This document shows positions 34,452-43,000 of a DNA stretch of 64,000 nt, piece after piece. Made by a program: the position numbers and the translations under genes. The stretch lies in the NCBI GenBank assembly GCA_964507025.1, contig CAZDOK010000011.1, positions 1 to 64,000 of the forward strand. The letters are read 5' to 3'. The notes beneath the pieces were generated by a model. The model saw only the letters and a list, made by a program, of their open reading frames with translations, made no database searches and was not told the origin of the DNA. This DNA is from Amarobacter sp964507025. Lineage in GTDB: Bacteria; Chloroflexota; Dehalococcoidia; Tepidiformales; Tepidiformaceae. Numbering within the stretch: position 1 is the first letter of the stretch; each line of letters opens with the position of its first letter.

Positions 34452-35228
34452 ATGCCCTATGCCCGAGTCAACGCAGCCCAGCTCTACTACGAACAGCACG
34501 GCAGCGGGCCCGACCTCGTCTTCCTCCATGGGGCTGGTGGCAACCACCTGAGCTGGTGGCAGCAGGTCGCCGAGTTCTCCCGCGACTACCGCTGCACCAC
34601 CTTCGATGCCCGGGGGTGGGGCCTCTCACGCGGCAATATGGCCGTCGGGCGGTGGTCGCTCGGTACCGACCTGGTGGCGCTCCTCGAACACCTCGGCATC
34701 GAGCGCGCGCATATCGTCGCCCAGAGCATGGGTGGCCGGGCGGTCGCCGGGGTCGCTCGCCTGGCCCCTTCCCGCGTCCGATCGCTCGTGCTCGGCGGCA
34801 CCACGGCCGGAGCCACCAACGACCGCGTCCGCGAGCTCCAGGACGAGCTGCGCGATGAGCGCGGCGATGCCAGCCTCCGCGAGCACGCGCTCGCGCCCGG
34901 CTTCGAAGCCGAGAATCCCGGCCTTGCCCTGCTCTACCGCCAGATCAACGCGCTCAACCCGCCCCGGCCCCGCGGTATGCTCGGCCGCCCACCCCCAACG
35001 TACCGGGGCAGCACCCACGAACTGATCGCCCGGCTCAATGTGCCGGTGCTCTACATCGTCGGGGAGCACGACCTGATCACGTCTCCCGAGATGATCCGCG
35101 AGGCACACGGACTCATTTCCGGGGCCGAATTCCTCGAGATCAAGGCGGCCGGCCACTCCTGCTACTTCGAACGGGCCGGAGAATGGAACCGCGCCGTGAG
35201 GGCTTTTCTCGCCGGGATCGATCGTTAA
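34452..35228 (+). CDS. Alpha/beta hydrolase
   Basis: 258 residues with the classical fold. Oxyanion motif H-G-A-G-G near residue 26, nucleophile S92 in AQSMGG, acid in I-V-G-E-H-D-L near 213 and histidine in A-G-H-S near 235. Substrate unknown; the start of the protein resembles 3-oxoadipate enol-lactonase-like esterases. The upstream open frame from 34128 is antisense to the LLM gene and is not part of it. Confidence 0.85.
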   Translation: MPYARVNAAQLYYEQHGSGPDLVFLHGAGGNHLSWWQQVAEFSRDYRCTTFDARGWGLSRGNMAVGRWSLGTDLVALLEHLGIERAHIVAQSMGGRAVAGVARLAPSRVRSLVLGGTTAGATNDRVRELQDELRDERGDASLREHALAPGFEAENPGLALLYRQINALNPPRPRGMLGRPPPTYRGSTHELIARLNVPVLYIVGEHDLITSPEMIREAHGLISGAEFLEIKAAGHSCYFERAGEWNRAVRAFLAGIDR

Positions 35229-35274
35229 AGGCCGGTTGCCATTAGGGAAACGGCGGGGTTATCGTCTAGTCCCT

Positions 35275-35529
35275 ATGTCATGGATGTTCCGCTGGCTCTC
35301 GGCCTTGCTCTCCCGCTTCCGGTTCGGGGGCGAGACCGATGCTGGCTGGGTCGAGCCCTCCAACGCCGTCACGCGCGCAGTCCTGGGCAGCAGCCCGCTC
35401 GAACTCCGCGGCACGGGCGTCGAGCCGGTCCACTCGCCGGCCCCGGTGCTGCCGCTCCCGCAGCGCGTCCAGCCAGCAACCCGGACCGCCCAGCGTACCC
35501 GCCGCCGCCGCGCCAGCCGCGCTGCCTGA
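35275..35529 (+). CDS. Small basic protein, doubtful
   Basis: 84 residues from the ATG at 35275: an amphipathic start (MSWMFRWLSALLSRFRFG), a Pro-rich middle and an Arg-rich C-terminus (RTRRRRASRAA). No family recognised. It fills the gap between two better-supported genes and has no clear ribosome site, so it may not be real. Confidence 0.3.
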   Translation: MSWMFRWLSALLSRFRFGGETDAGWVEPSNAVTRAVLGSSPLELRGTGVEPVHSPAPVLPLPQRVQPATRTAQRTRRRRASRAA

Positions 35530-35544
35530 TGCCCGGGCGCCAGC

Positions 35545-35550
35545 TATACT
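35545..35550 (+). promoter_or_regulatory. -10 element 6 nt before a start codon (leaderless promoter)
   Basis: TATACT, then CGGCCC, then the ATG of the FmdB gene at 35557. The expected transcription start coincides with the start codon. Confidence 0.5.
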
Positions 35551-35556
35551 CGGCCC

Positions 35557-35778
35557 ATGGCCATCTACGAGTACTACTGCCCCACCTGTCGTGAGAAGTT
35601 CGAAGCGCGCCGCCCGATGGCCGAGGCTTCGGCAGCCGCCAGTTGCCGGAAGGGCCACCGCGCCGAGCGCACCATCTCTGCATTCGCCGCGCCGCGATCC
35701 GGTGGGGATGTTGCGCTCGCCGAAATCCCCGCAGGCGGTGGCTGCTGCGGTGGCGGCGGCTGCGCCTGCGCGAACTAG
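35557..35778 (+). CDS. FmdB-type zinc ribbon protein with Cys-rich tail
   Basis: 73 residues. M-A-I-Y-E-Y-Y-C-P-T-C begins a zinc ribbon of the FmdB family, although the second knuckle has only one Cys (S-C-R-K-G-H) with a His that may complete the site. The C-terminus is G-G-G-C-C-G-G-G-G-C-A-C, a likely soft-metal binder. Its stop shares CTAG with the convergent DUF1461 gene. Paralogue of the His-tailed protein at 29148. Confidence 0.75.
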   Translation: MAIYEYYCPTCREKFEARRPMAEASAAASCRKGHRAERTISAFAAPRSGGDVALAEIPAGGGCCGGGGCACAN

Positions 35779-36521
35779 GATTCGACCGCTTGCGCTTCCA
35801 TCGACGGTGCTGCGCGCCTCAGCGGCTGGTCGTCGTCTCGCCCCCGACTGAACACGAGGTAGGCCAGGCTCGCCGCCACCACCAGCGTCGCCTCCGCCAG
35901 CGTTAGCCCGCCCACGATGAACGTTGCCTCCTGCCAGAACTCCTCCGGGAACATCTGGATCAGCCGGTCTGTATCGGGGTCGAGCCGCCAGAGGTCGTTG
36001 CGGAAGGCAATCTCGTGGAATGCCGTCCACGCCTGGTCGAAGCCGGTGAGCGCGAAGGCGCCCACCACACCAACCACCGCCAGCCCGAATGCCACGCCCG
36101 CCAGCGACAAGCGCGCCAGGCCGGCAACGCTCCGCTCGCCCGCCCAGAGGATCGCGCAGCCGATGTAGGTCAGCACGATCGCCAGGGAAATCTCGTTCAG
36201 ACGGTAAACCGCGCGAATCAGCGTTTTCACGTCACGCATGTGGTCCGTCTCCTTCGCGTTGAACAGCGAAGTCTCCTGGCCGTCGATGGTCACCAGGATG
36301 CGCAGGGTCTCGGCGTCATCCTCGAAGTACTCGATGATCTCCTCGCCTGCCCGGTCCAGGTCAGCAAGTGGTAACCCCGTGCGGCCACTCGAATCGAATT
36401 CACGGAAGCCGTGCCTGTAGTACGCGATGTCGCTCGCAAGAAAGCGCACGTTCGCCGTCACCAGGAAGACCGGCAACGCGACAACGAACAGGGCTGCGGC
36501 AAGGCGTGAAAGGATCATCAT
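35775..36521 (-). CDS. DUF1461 integral membrane protein
   Basis: 248 residues with about five membrane helices. TIGR01906/DUF1461 features: an N-terminal helix with V-T-A-N-V-R-F, then Y-Y-R-H-G-F, a K-E-T-D-H-M-R-D-V-K block near residue 92 and, near 170-195, F-H-E-I-A-F-R-N-D-L-W then L-I-Q-M-F-P-E-E-F-W. Function unknown. Two tandem ATGs start it. It is divergent from the acyl-CoA synthetase-like gene. Confidence 0.85.
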   Translation of the reverse strand: MMILSRLAAALFVVALPVFLVTANVRFLASDIAYYRHGFREFDSSGRTGLPLADLDRAGEEIIEYFEDDAETLRILVTIDGQETSLFNAKETDHMRDVKTLIRAVYRLNEISLAIVLTYIGCAILWAGERSVAGLARLSLAGVAFGLAVVGVVGAFALTGFDQAWTAFHEIAFRNDLWRLDPDTDRLIQMFPEEFWQEATFIVGGLTLAEATLVVAASLAYLVFSRGRDDDQPLRRAAPSMEAQAVES

Positions 36522-36615
36522 GGGGGCGGTGCAGTCCCGTGAGCCTGCCGGAGGATCGTGGTCCGGCTGGCCCGGTCGGTCAAACCGCTTACCAGACTCA
36601 GCCCGGCTCCTCTGG

Positions 36616-36647
36616 TAAACTCAACATTCCCGGCCCGGCCGGGTTTT
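36616..36647 (+). promoter_or_regulatory. -10 element with hairpin plus T-run at the transcript start
   Basis: TAAACT (36616-36621) is followed 7 nt later by a GC hairpin (36629-36634 with 36638-36643, loop CCG) and TTTT. It lies 32 nt before the ATG at 36679. The shape is that of a very short attenuator or a 5'-stabilising stem. Confidence 0.4.
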
Positions 36648-36678
36648 CGTGCGCCATGAACCACCCGGAGAAGCGACC

Positions 36679-38115
36679 ATGACCGCCCCTGCTCAGGCCC
36701 CCGAACTCGACTACATCTTTCACCCGCGCTCGATCGCCATCGCCGGCGTCTCGGCAAAGGAGACAGCCGTGTTCGGCGGCGGCGGTTTCGTCTCCTCGCT
36801 GCAGGAAATCGGCTTTCGCGGCCCTATCTACCTCATTCACCCCACCGCTCCCGCCATCCGCGGTATCAAGTGCTACCCGAGCCTGCGCGACATCCCTGAT
36901 ACCGTGGATTATGTCATCTCCTCGGTGAACGCTCGGTTTGTGCCCGGGCTCCTCGAAGACTGCATCGCCAAGGGCGTCCGTGTGCTGCACCTGTTCACCG
37001 CCGGCTTCACCGAAACCGGCGATGCCGAGCGCGCGAAGATGGAACAGGCGGTCGTCGCGCGCGCCCGCGAAGCCGGCATCCGCCTCATCGGCCCCAACTG
37101 CATGGGCCTCTACGTACCCGAATCGCGCCTCGCCATGATGAACGGGCAGATCCCGGAGGCGGGCCCTGTCGGGATGGTCTCGCAATCGGGCATGAACGCC
37201 GGCGAGTTCATCCGCTACGCCACACCCCGTGGCATCCGCTGCTCCAAGGTGATCTCCTTCGGTAACGGCGCCGACCTCAAGGCCGCCGACTTCTTCGATT
37301 ACCTGGCCGACGACCCGAAGACGGAGATCGTCGCCGCCTACCTCGAAGGCATCCAGGACGGGCCCCGCCTTGCCCGCGCGATCCGCAAGGTCGGTGCCCG
37401 CAAGCCCCTCGTCATCCTCAAGAGCGGCCGCACGGAGGCGGGCTCCCGCGCCGCGAACTCTCACACCGCATCGCTCGCCGGGTCACTCCAGATCTTCGAT
37501 GCCCTGTGCAAGCAGGCCGGCGCCCTTCGTGTCGAAAGCCTCGAGGAGCTGGTCGATATGGCCGTCACGTTCCAGTTTGTCAAGCGCCTTACAGGCCCGA
37601 ACGTGGTGGTGGTCGGCGGGGGCGGCGGCGCGAGCGTCCTGGCCGCCGATGACCTTGCCGCGGCTGGCCTCAACCTGCCGCCGCTGCTGCCCGAGACCCA
37701 GGAAGCTCTCGCAAAGGTGACGCACGAAGCCGGAACGAGCATCCGCAACCCGATCGATACCACCAGCCTCTGGGAAGACCAGGGCTTCGAGGCCACCCTC
37801 ATGCCCTGCGCCCAGGCCCCGAACATCGACCTGCTCCTCTACCACACCAGCTTCGGTGGCGGCGGACCCAGCGCCCGCTTCGTCGGCATGCGCGACCGTA
37901 TGCGGCGCCAGGCCGAAACGCTCGCTCGCATCCAGCAGGAGTCGGGCAAGCCGGTCGTCGTTTGCATCCGGCCATCCACAACGGCCGATGCCTTCGAACA
38001 GGCCGCCGACTTCCAGGAACTCTGCTGGCGTGCGGGTCTGGCCACCTACCCGAGCATCGCGCGGGCGGGCGTCGCCCTCGGGAAGCTCCTCCAGTGGCAG
38101 CGTCTGCACACGTAG
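36679..38115 (+). CDS. ADP-forming acyl-CoA synthetase alpha-type protein (CoA-binding, lacks ATP-grasp)
   Basis: 478 residues: a CoA-binding Rossmann domain (H-P-R-S-I-A-I-A-G-V-S near residue 15) and two succinyl-CoA-synthetase-like domains, with the phospho-histidine in N-S-H-T-A-S-L-A-G near residue 265. This is the alpha half of NDP-forming acetyl/acyl-CoA synthetase. The ATP-grasp beta half needed for full catalysis is neither fused nor adjacent. The start is the ATG after GGAGAAG; an earlier ATG 10 codons upstream is less likely. Confidence 0.82.
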   Translation: MTAPAQAPELDYIFHPRSIAIAGVSAKETAVFGGGGFVSSLQEIGFRGPIYLIHPTAPAIRGIKCYPSLRDIPDTVDYVISSVNARFVPGLLEDCIAKGVRVLHLFTAGFTETGDAERAKMEQAVVARAREAGIRLIGPNCMGLYVPESRLAMMNGQIPEAGPVGMVSQSGMNAGEFIRYATPRGIRCSKVISFGNGADLKAADFFDYLADDPKTEIVAAYLEGIQDGPRLARAIRKVGARKPLVILKSGRTEAGSRAANSHTASLAGSLQIFDALCKQAGALRVESLEELVDMAVTFQFVKRLTGPNVVVVGGGGGASVLAADDLAAAGLNLPPLLPETQEALAKVTHEAGTSIRNPIDTTSLWEDQGFEATLMPCAQAPNIDLLLYHTSFGGGGPSARFVGMRDRMRRQAETLARIQQESGKPVVVCIRPSTTADAFEQAADFQELCWRAGLATYPSIARAGVALGKLLQWQRLHT

Positions 38116-38134
38116 GTCTTTCCTTTTCTCATAT

Positions 38135-38157
38135 AAGTTGATAGACTCAGTCAACTT
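38135..38157. promoter_or_regulatory. Operator-like palindrome overlapping hemA promoter and start
   Basis: 7-bp perfect arms AAGTTGA (38135-38141) and TCAACTT (38151-38157), 9 bp apart, one base before the hemA ATG. Inside lies TAGACT (38142-38147), a plausible -10. The core TTGAN9TCAA recalls Rrf2/IscR-type sites, but that link is inference. A protein bound here would block both RNA polymerase and ribosome access. Confidence 0.6.
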
Positions 38158-38158
38158 T

Positions 38159-39253
38159 ATGCGGCTGGCTGACACCCTGGCTGCCTTTCGCGTGTGCGCC
38201 TGGCGTACCGTCTCGTTCCGGGCGGCCGACATGGCGGCCGTACGCGCCGCCGTGGATGCCGCCCACGGGGACGACGCCATCGTGACAAGCTGCCAGCGGC
38301 TCGAGGCCTTCGGCTTCGGGGACTGCGACTGCGATGCACCGGTACAGCACCGCGGCGTCGAGGCCCTCCAGCGGCTCGCCGCGGTAGCGGCCGGCCTCGA
38401 TTCCGTCGTCCTCGGCGAAGACCAGATCACCGGGCAGGTCCGCGCTGCGTTCGCCCAGACCAGCGTCGAGCTCCGCCAGTGCGGCGACCTGGCGATCAGC
38501 GCGGCTCGCGCCCTGCGCACCGCAACCCGTTTCGGCAGCCACGCCGGTCACCTTCTCGACCGTGCGCTGAGCCTTTCAGCGGTCGAACCAGGAAGCGGCA
38601 CGCTGCTCGTCCTCGGCGCGGGCGCGATGGGAAGACTCATCGCAACCCGCGGCCACGAACTCGGTTTCGATGTAGTCGTCGCCGCCCGGAGCCAGCCAAC
38701 CGGCCAGTTCCCCTGGCGCTTTGTCGAGCTCGGGGCCGCCATCGAACTCCGGCAGGTCGATGTCCTCTGTGGCTGTCTGGGCTCCGGAGCGGGCGAAATC
38801 GCGCTTCGCATGCTGCCCCAGGCTCGCCTGGTCATCGACCTCGGCACGCCCCGCAACTTCATCGAACCCGAGGGGCCCGGCCTCGTGACGATTGCGGCGC
38901 TGCTGGCATCCGAGGAGCGCCGGCCCCACGCCGTCGCCCGGCGCGCAGCGCTCCGCGAACGCCTGAACACCATCCTGGCCGAACGGCTTGCCAACGCTGC
39001 GACCGATAGCCGCACGGCGATCGGCCGCATGCGCATGGCAATCGAGGCGGTCCGCCGCCGCGAAGTGGCGCGAATCCAGCGCCTCCATCCCGACCTCCCG
39101 CCCGGAGTCGTCGACACGATTACGCGGTCGTTGCTCGACCAGGTCTTGCACGCGCCCACGGCACGCCTCCGCGAGTCGGGAGACGCCACACTTGCCACGA
39201 CGGTCGCCGCTCTCTTCGCCGCCTCGGCCGATCAGCCCACGGCCACCCGCTGA
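38159..39253 (+). CDS. hemA: Glutamyl-tRNA reductase, compact form
   Basis: 364 residues, shorter than the usual 410-450. It reduces glutamyl-tRNA to glutamate-1-semialdehyde, the first step of C5 tetrapyrrole synthesis. The catalytic Cys is C45 in T-S-C-Q-R-L-E (usual form T-C-N-R-T-E), and GLDSVVLGEDQITGQVRAAF is a near-perfect family block. An NADPH-binding segment L-G-A-G-A-M-G follows near residue 150. The substrate domain has lost roughly 40 residues around the Cys. No Shine-Dalgarno site is visible and the ATG abuts the palindrome. Other heme genes are absent from the window. Confidence 0.85.
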   Translation: MRLADTLAAFRVCAWRTVSFRAADMAAVRAAVDAAHGDDAIVTSCQRLEAFGFGDCDCDAPVQHRGVEALQRLAAVAAGLDSVVLGEDQITGQVRAAFAQTSVELRQCGDLAISAARALRTATRFGSHAGHLLDRALSLSAVEPGSGTLLVLGAGAMGRLIATRGHELGFDVVVAARSQPTGQFPWRFVELGAAIELRQVDVLCGCLGSGAGEIALRMLPQARLVIDLGTPRNFIEPEGPGLVTIAALLASEERRPHAVARRAALRERLNTILAERLANAATDSRTAIGRMRMAIEAVRRREVARIQRLHPDLPPGVVDTITRSLLDQVLHAPTARLRESGDATLATTVAALFAASADQPTATR

Positions 39254-40096
39254 CTACCCAGGCCGGGGCTGGCGCCGGCGGTGCGGCGGCTCCATCTGTC
39301 CATCGACCGCCGGCTGGCACTTCGGGCACCACGCCGTCTGGCGGATATCCACTCCCTGGGGACCCGAACGCAGCCGCGTGAAGCAGCGCCTGCATGGCTG
39401 TCCGGCCCGCATGTAGACCCACATGTCGGGCCTCCGCGTCAGCCCGAGCTGGTTCGGCTTGCCGACGCTCGCCCGCAGAAGCGCCTGTGCCTTGAGCAGC
39501 AATCCGCGCAACTCATCGTCCGAGAGCTCGCGCACCCGCCGCCACGGGTTGATGCCGCAGTGGAACAACGACTCGTGCTTCCAGATGTTTCCCACGCCCG
39601 CGACTGCACGCTGGTCCATGATTGCGTCGCCGATGGTCAACTCCGCCCTGCCAGCGTCGCGCAGCCGCCGAAGCGCCTCGTCGATGTCGAACCCGTCATC
39701 CAGCAGGTCCGGCCCGAGTCCGGCGATGGGCCCATGGTGTTGCAGAGCGCGCTCCTCCAGCAGCTCGATCACCGGGGCGCTGAAGTTGACCACCAGCGCA
39801 TCATCCACCTCCAGCACCAGCCGTGCCTCGCGTTCCGGCTTGCGCCACGGCTCGCCCGGCCGGTAGACGTGCCACGTGCCGTACATGCGCAGGTGTCCGC
39901 GCAGCACCAGACCGTTGTCGAAGCTGATGAGCAAGTTCTTTCCCGTCGAGCGGACGCCGGTGCAGGTTGCGCCAACCACGCGGTGAACCTGCGGCACGGG
40001 CCCGGGCCCATGACTCCGCGCGTTCCGTATCGCCTTCCCCTCGATCGCCGCGCCAACCGTTTGCGCGAACCGGAAGAGCGCGTCGCCCTCAGGCAC
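39254..40096 (-). CDS. Fpg/Nei-family DNA glycosylase (endonuclease VIII-like)
   Basis: 280 residues. Catalytic N-terminus P2-E3 (M-P-E-G-D), the helix-two-turn-helix block V-A-G-V-G-N-I-W-K, and a C-terminal zinc finger with C-R-R-C and C-P-K-C knuckles. It excises oxidised bases and nicks the strand. The A-G-V-G-N-I-W-K-H-E version and the adjacency to lhr resemble mycobacterial Nei-type enzymes. Its ATG overlaps the lhr stop by 8 nt, so the two are coupled. Confidence 0.9.
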   Translation of the reverse strand: MPEGDALFRFAQTVGAAIEGKAIRNARSHGPGPVPQVHRVVGATCTGVRSTGKNLLISFDNGLVLRGHLRMYGTWHVYRPGEPWRKPEREARLVLEVDDALVVNFSAPVIELLEERALQHHGPIAGLGPDLLDDGFDIDEALRRLRDAGRAELTIGDAIMDQRAVAGVGNIWKHESLFHCGINPWRRVRELSDDELRGLLLKAQALLRASVGKPNQLGLTRRPDMWVYMRAGQPCRRCFTRLRSGPQGVDIRQTAWCPKCQPAVDGQMEPPHRRRQPRPG

Positions 40097-43000
40097 GGGG
40101 ACCGGCCTCGACCCGCGTGGGCCGGTACGTCAGCCCCCTGTACCCGGTCGCGAAGCCCACTGCCTTCAGGGGTCCGGCAAGCGGCGACTCCGCCGCTGGC
40201 TGTCCGTCGATTCGGTCGATCGTCAGGCCGCGCGACGCGCTCCTTGCGGCATCCGCAATGAGCGCCCCGAGCGCTAACTCCAGCGCCTCGTCGTCCTCGG
40301 CGCGTGGCAGGGAGACGATGCCTCGTCCGGAGCGCTCCACGTACAGCACGGGCTCGCCGCCAACGAGGAGCACCCTGGCGCCTGCGGCCCGCGCGAGTGG
40401 CCGCCGATCGTCGTCTTCACGGCGGGGCCATGGCACGGCGGCACCGTAGGGCTGGGCCGGGTCGCAAGCGGCCAGCAGGTTCACCACCGGTTGTTCGGGC
40501 GCCTCGCGCTCGGCCCGCAGCCGTTCGACCGCCCCCGGAAGGCCGAACTGCGCCGCACCCAGTCCCTCCACGAAGTAACCCCGCCGCACGCGGCCCGCCT
40601 CCTCCATGGCCTTCAGCACCGGATAGACCGATGAGAACCCGCCCGGCAGATCCTCCGCGTTGACACCCTCGCGCGTGACGATCCCCTGCCGTTCGAGCAG
40701 CGCCTGTGCAAGGGCATGCACCCGCGCCGTCGAGGCTGCCGCCCCCGGCGTTGCGGTGCCTCCGCGGACCAGCGACCACCGTCCTGCCGATTCCGGGGGA
40801 AGCCGCCCCAGGCGTCCGCGTGGTGCGGGCCCCGACCCCTTCCGTGGCCACGAGAGTGCCCGCACCGGTGCGAACGTGTCGTTCGTCACCACGCCCTGCC
40901 AGACCAGGTCCCAGAGCGCTTCCAGCACCTCGCCCAGCGGAGCGGATGCCGCGGCCACGAGGTCCGCGAAGAACAGGGCGCCCCGGGCGGTTAGTGCATC
41001 GACGATCGCCCCGTGCGTGGCTGTCGGTGTGTCCGGCTCGGCCCTGGGGGCAAAGTGGTCGAGCATCTCGCGCCGAACAAGCACGACCCGCCCGTCGTCG
41101 CGCCCGAGCCGCCCGGCCCCGAACCACGCAACCTCGCCACCCGCCCCGAGCTGGTCCAGCAGGGCCGGCTCATACCCTGAGACGCGCACCGGCAATACGT
41201 GCCGCTCCAGCACCGAGGCGGGGATGGGCAGCCCTTCGACCTGGAGCAGCACGTCCCGCAGCCGGTCGGTTCCGTGGCTCGCCGCCCCGATCGCGTGCCA
41301 GCGCTGCAGGAAGCGCGCATATGCAGCCCCGGTCACTGGCTCCACATCCCGGCGGATACGCGCGAGCGACCGTTGCTTCAGCATCCGTAACACGCCGGGG
41401 TCGCACCATTCGCGCTCGGTCCCACCGGGCCGGAAGTCGCCGTGCAGGAGGCTCCCGGCGGCGTCCAGCTCCTGCAGCGTCTCCCGCACCATCGACTCGG
41501 GGACTGCCCAGCGCCGCGCCGGCGCACGCGCCACGAACGGCCCGTGTGTCCGCGCATAGCGGCTCAGCAGGCCATCGAGCGCATCGGGCGAGGGCCGGAG
41601 AAACACCTCGGGCACTCCGGGGGGCGCGGCCACCCCGAGGCCATCCCGGTAACGCCCGGCGTCCTCCATGGGTATCCAGCGCTCCTCGCCCGCAATCCGG
41701 ACGGCGCAGGCGCGGCGGCTCGCCTGCAGCACGCCCAGCCAGTCGCCCACCGCGTCCGGCTCCGTCACGCGGGCCGCCAGCTCCGCCTGATCGAGATCGC
41801 CGAGGCGCCGCAGCAGGTCGTGCAGCTGGTCCGGGTTTCGTGCCCTTCGGGCCGGCGCCAGGCACTGGAGCTCGAGCTCAACTTCCTCAACCGCGACCGC
41901 ATCGAGCAGTTCGCGCAGCTCGGCCTCGCCAAGCAGGTCCCGCAACAGGTTCCTATCGAGCGTCAGCGCCTGCGCACGGCGCTCCGCAAGCGGAGCATCG
42001 CCTTCATACATGTACGCCGCCACGTAGTCGAACAGCAGGGACCGCGCGAAGGGCGAGGCCTCCCTGGTCTCCACCGGTCTGACCTCGATTTCGCGGCTCC
42101 GGATCGCGGCAAGGATTTCCACCAATCCGGGCATGTCGAACACGTCGCGCATGCACTCCCGGTAGGTCTCCAGGATTATCGGGAACGAACCGTAGCGGCT
42201 GGCCACGGCGAGCAAGTTCGCTGACCGTTGCCGCTGCGCCCAGAGCGGCGAGCGCGCACCCGGCCGCCGGCGGGGCAACAACAGTGCCCGGCCCGCGTTC
42301 TCGCGGAACCTGGCCGCGAACATTGCCGTGTTCGCCAGGCGCGAGACAACCAGCTCCTCCACCTCCTCTGGCGATGGGAACAGGGCCTCAGTTGTTGGCG
42401 GCTCGTCGCCGCTGGCAAACCTGACGGCGATACCGTCGTCGCTCCAGATGGTCTGAACATCGAACCCGGTTCGCTCGGCCAGCATCCCCTCTATTGCCTG
42501 CGCCCACGGTGCGTGCACTCGGCCCCCAAACGGCGTGAGAATGACCACGCGCCAGTCGCCGAGCTCATCGCGAAACCGTTGCACCACGATAGTCCGGTCC
42601 GTGGGCACAGCGCCGGTCGCTTCCTTCTCGTCTTCGAGGTAGGCCAGGAGGTTGCGGGCGCCGTTTTCGTCCAGGTCATGCTCTGCCACCAGGCGTTTAA
42701 TCGCTGCCCCGGGGTCGCGGAACGCCAGCAGTTCGCGCGTGAACGCGCCGATCGCCCTGCCAAACTCCAGTGGCCGGCCGACGCCGTCGCCCTTCCAGAA
42801 GGGCATCTTTCCCGGTTCGCCGGCCGCGGGCGAGACGATCACCTGGTCGCGCGTGATCTGCTCGATTCGCCACGTGGTCGCACCCAGCAAGAACGTTTCC
42901 CCCGGCCGGCTCTCGTACACCATTTCCTCGTCGAGCTCGCCTACCCGCGGGCCACCCACCCCGAGGAACACGCCATACAGCCCGCGGTCGGGGATCGTGC

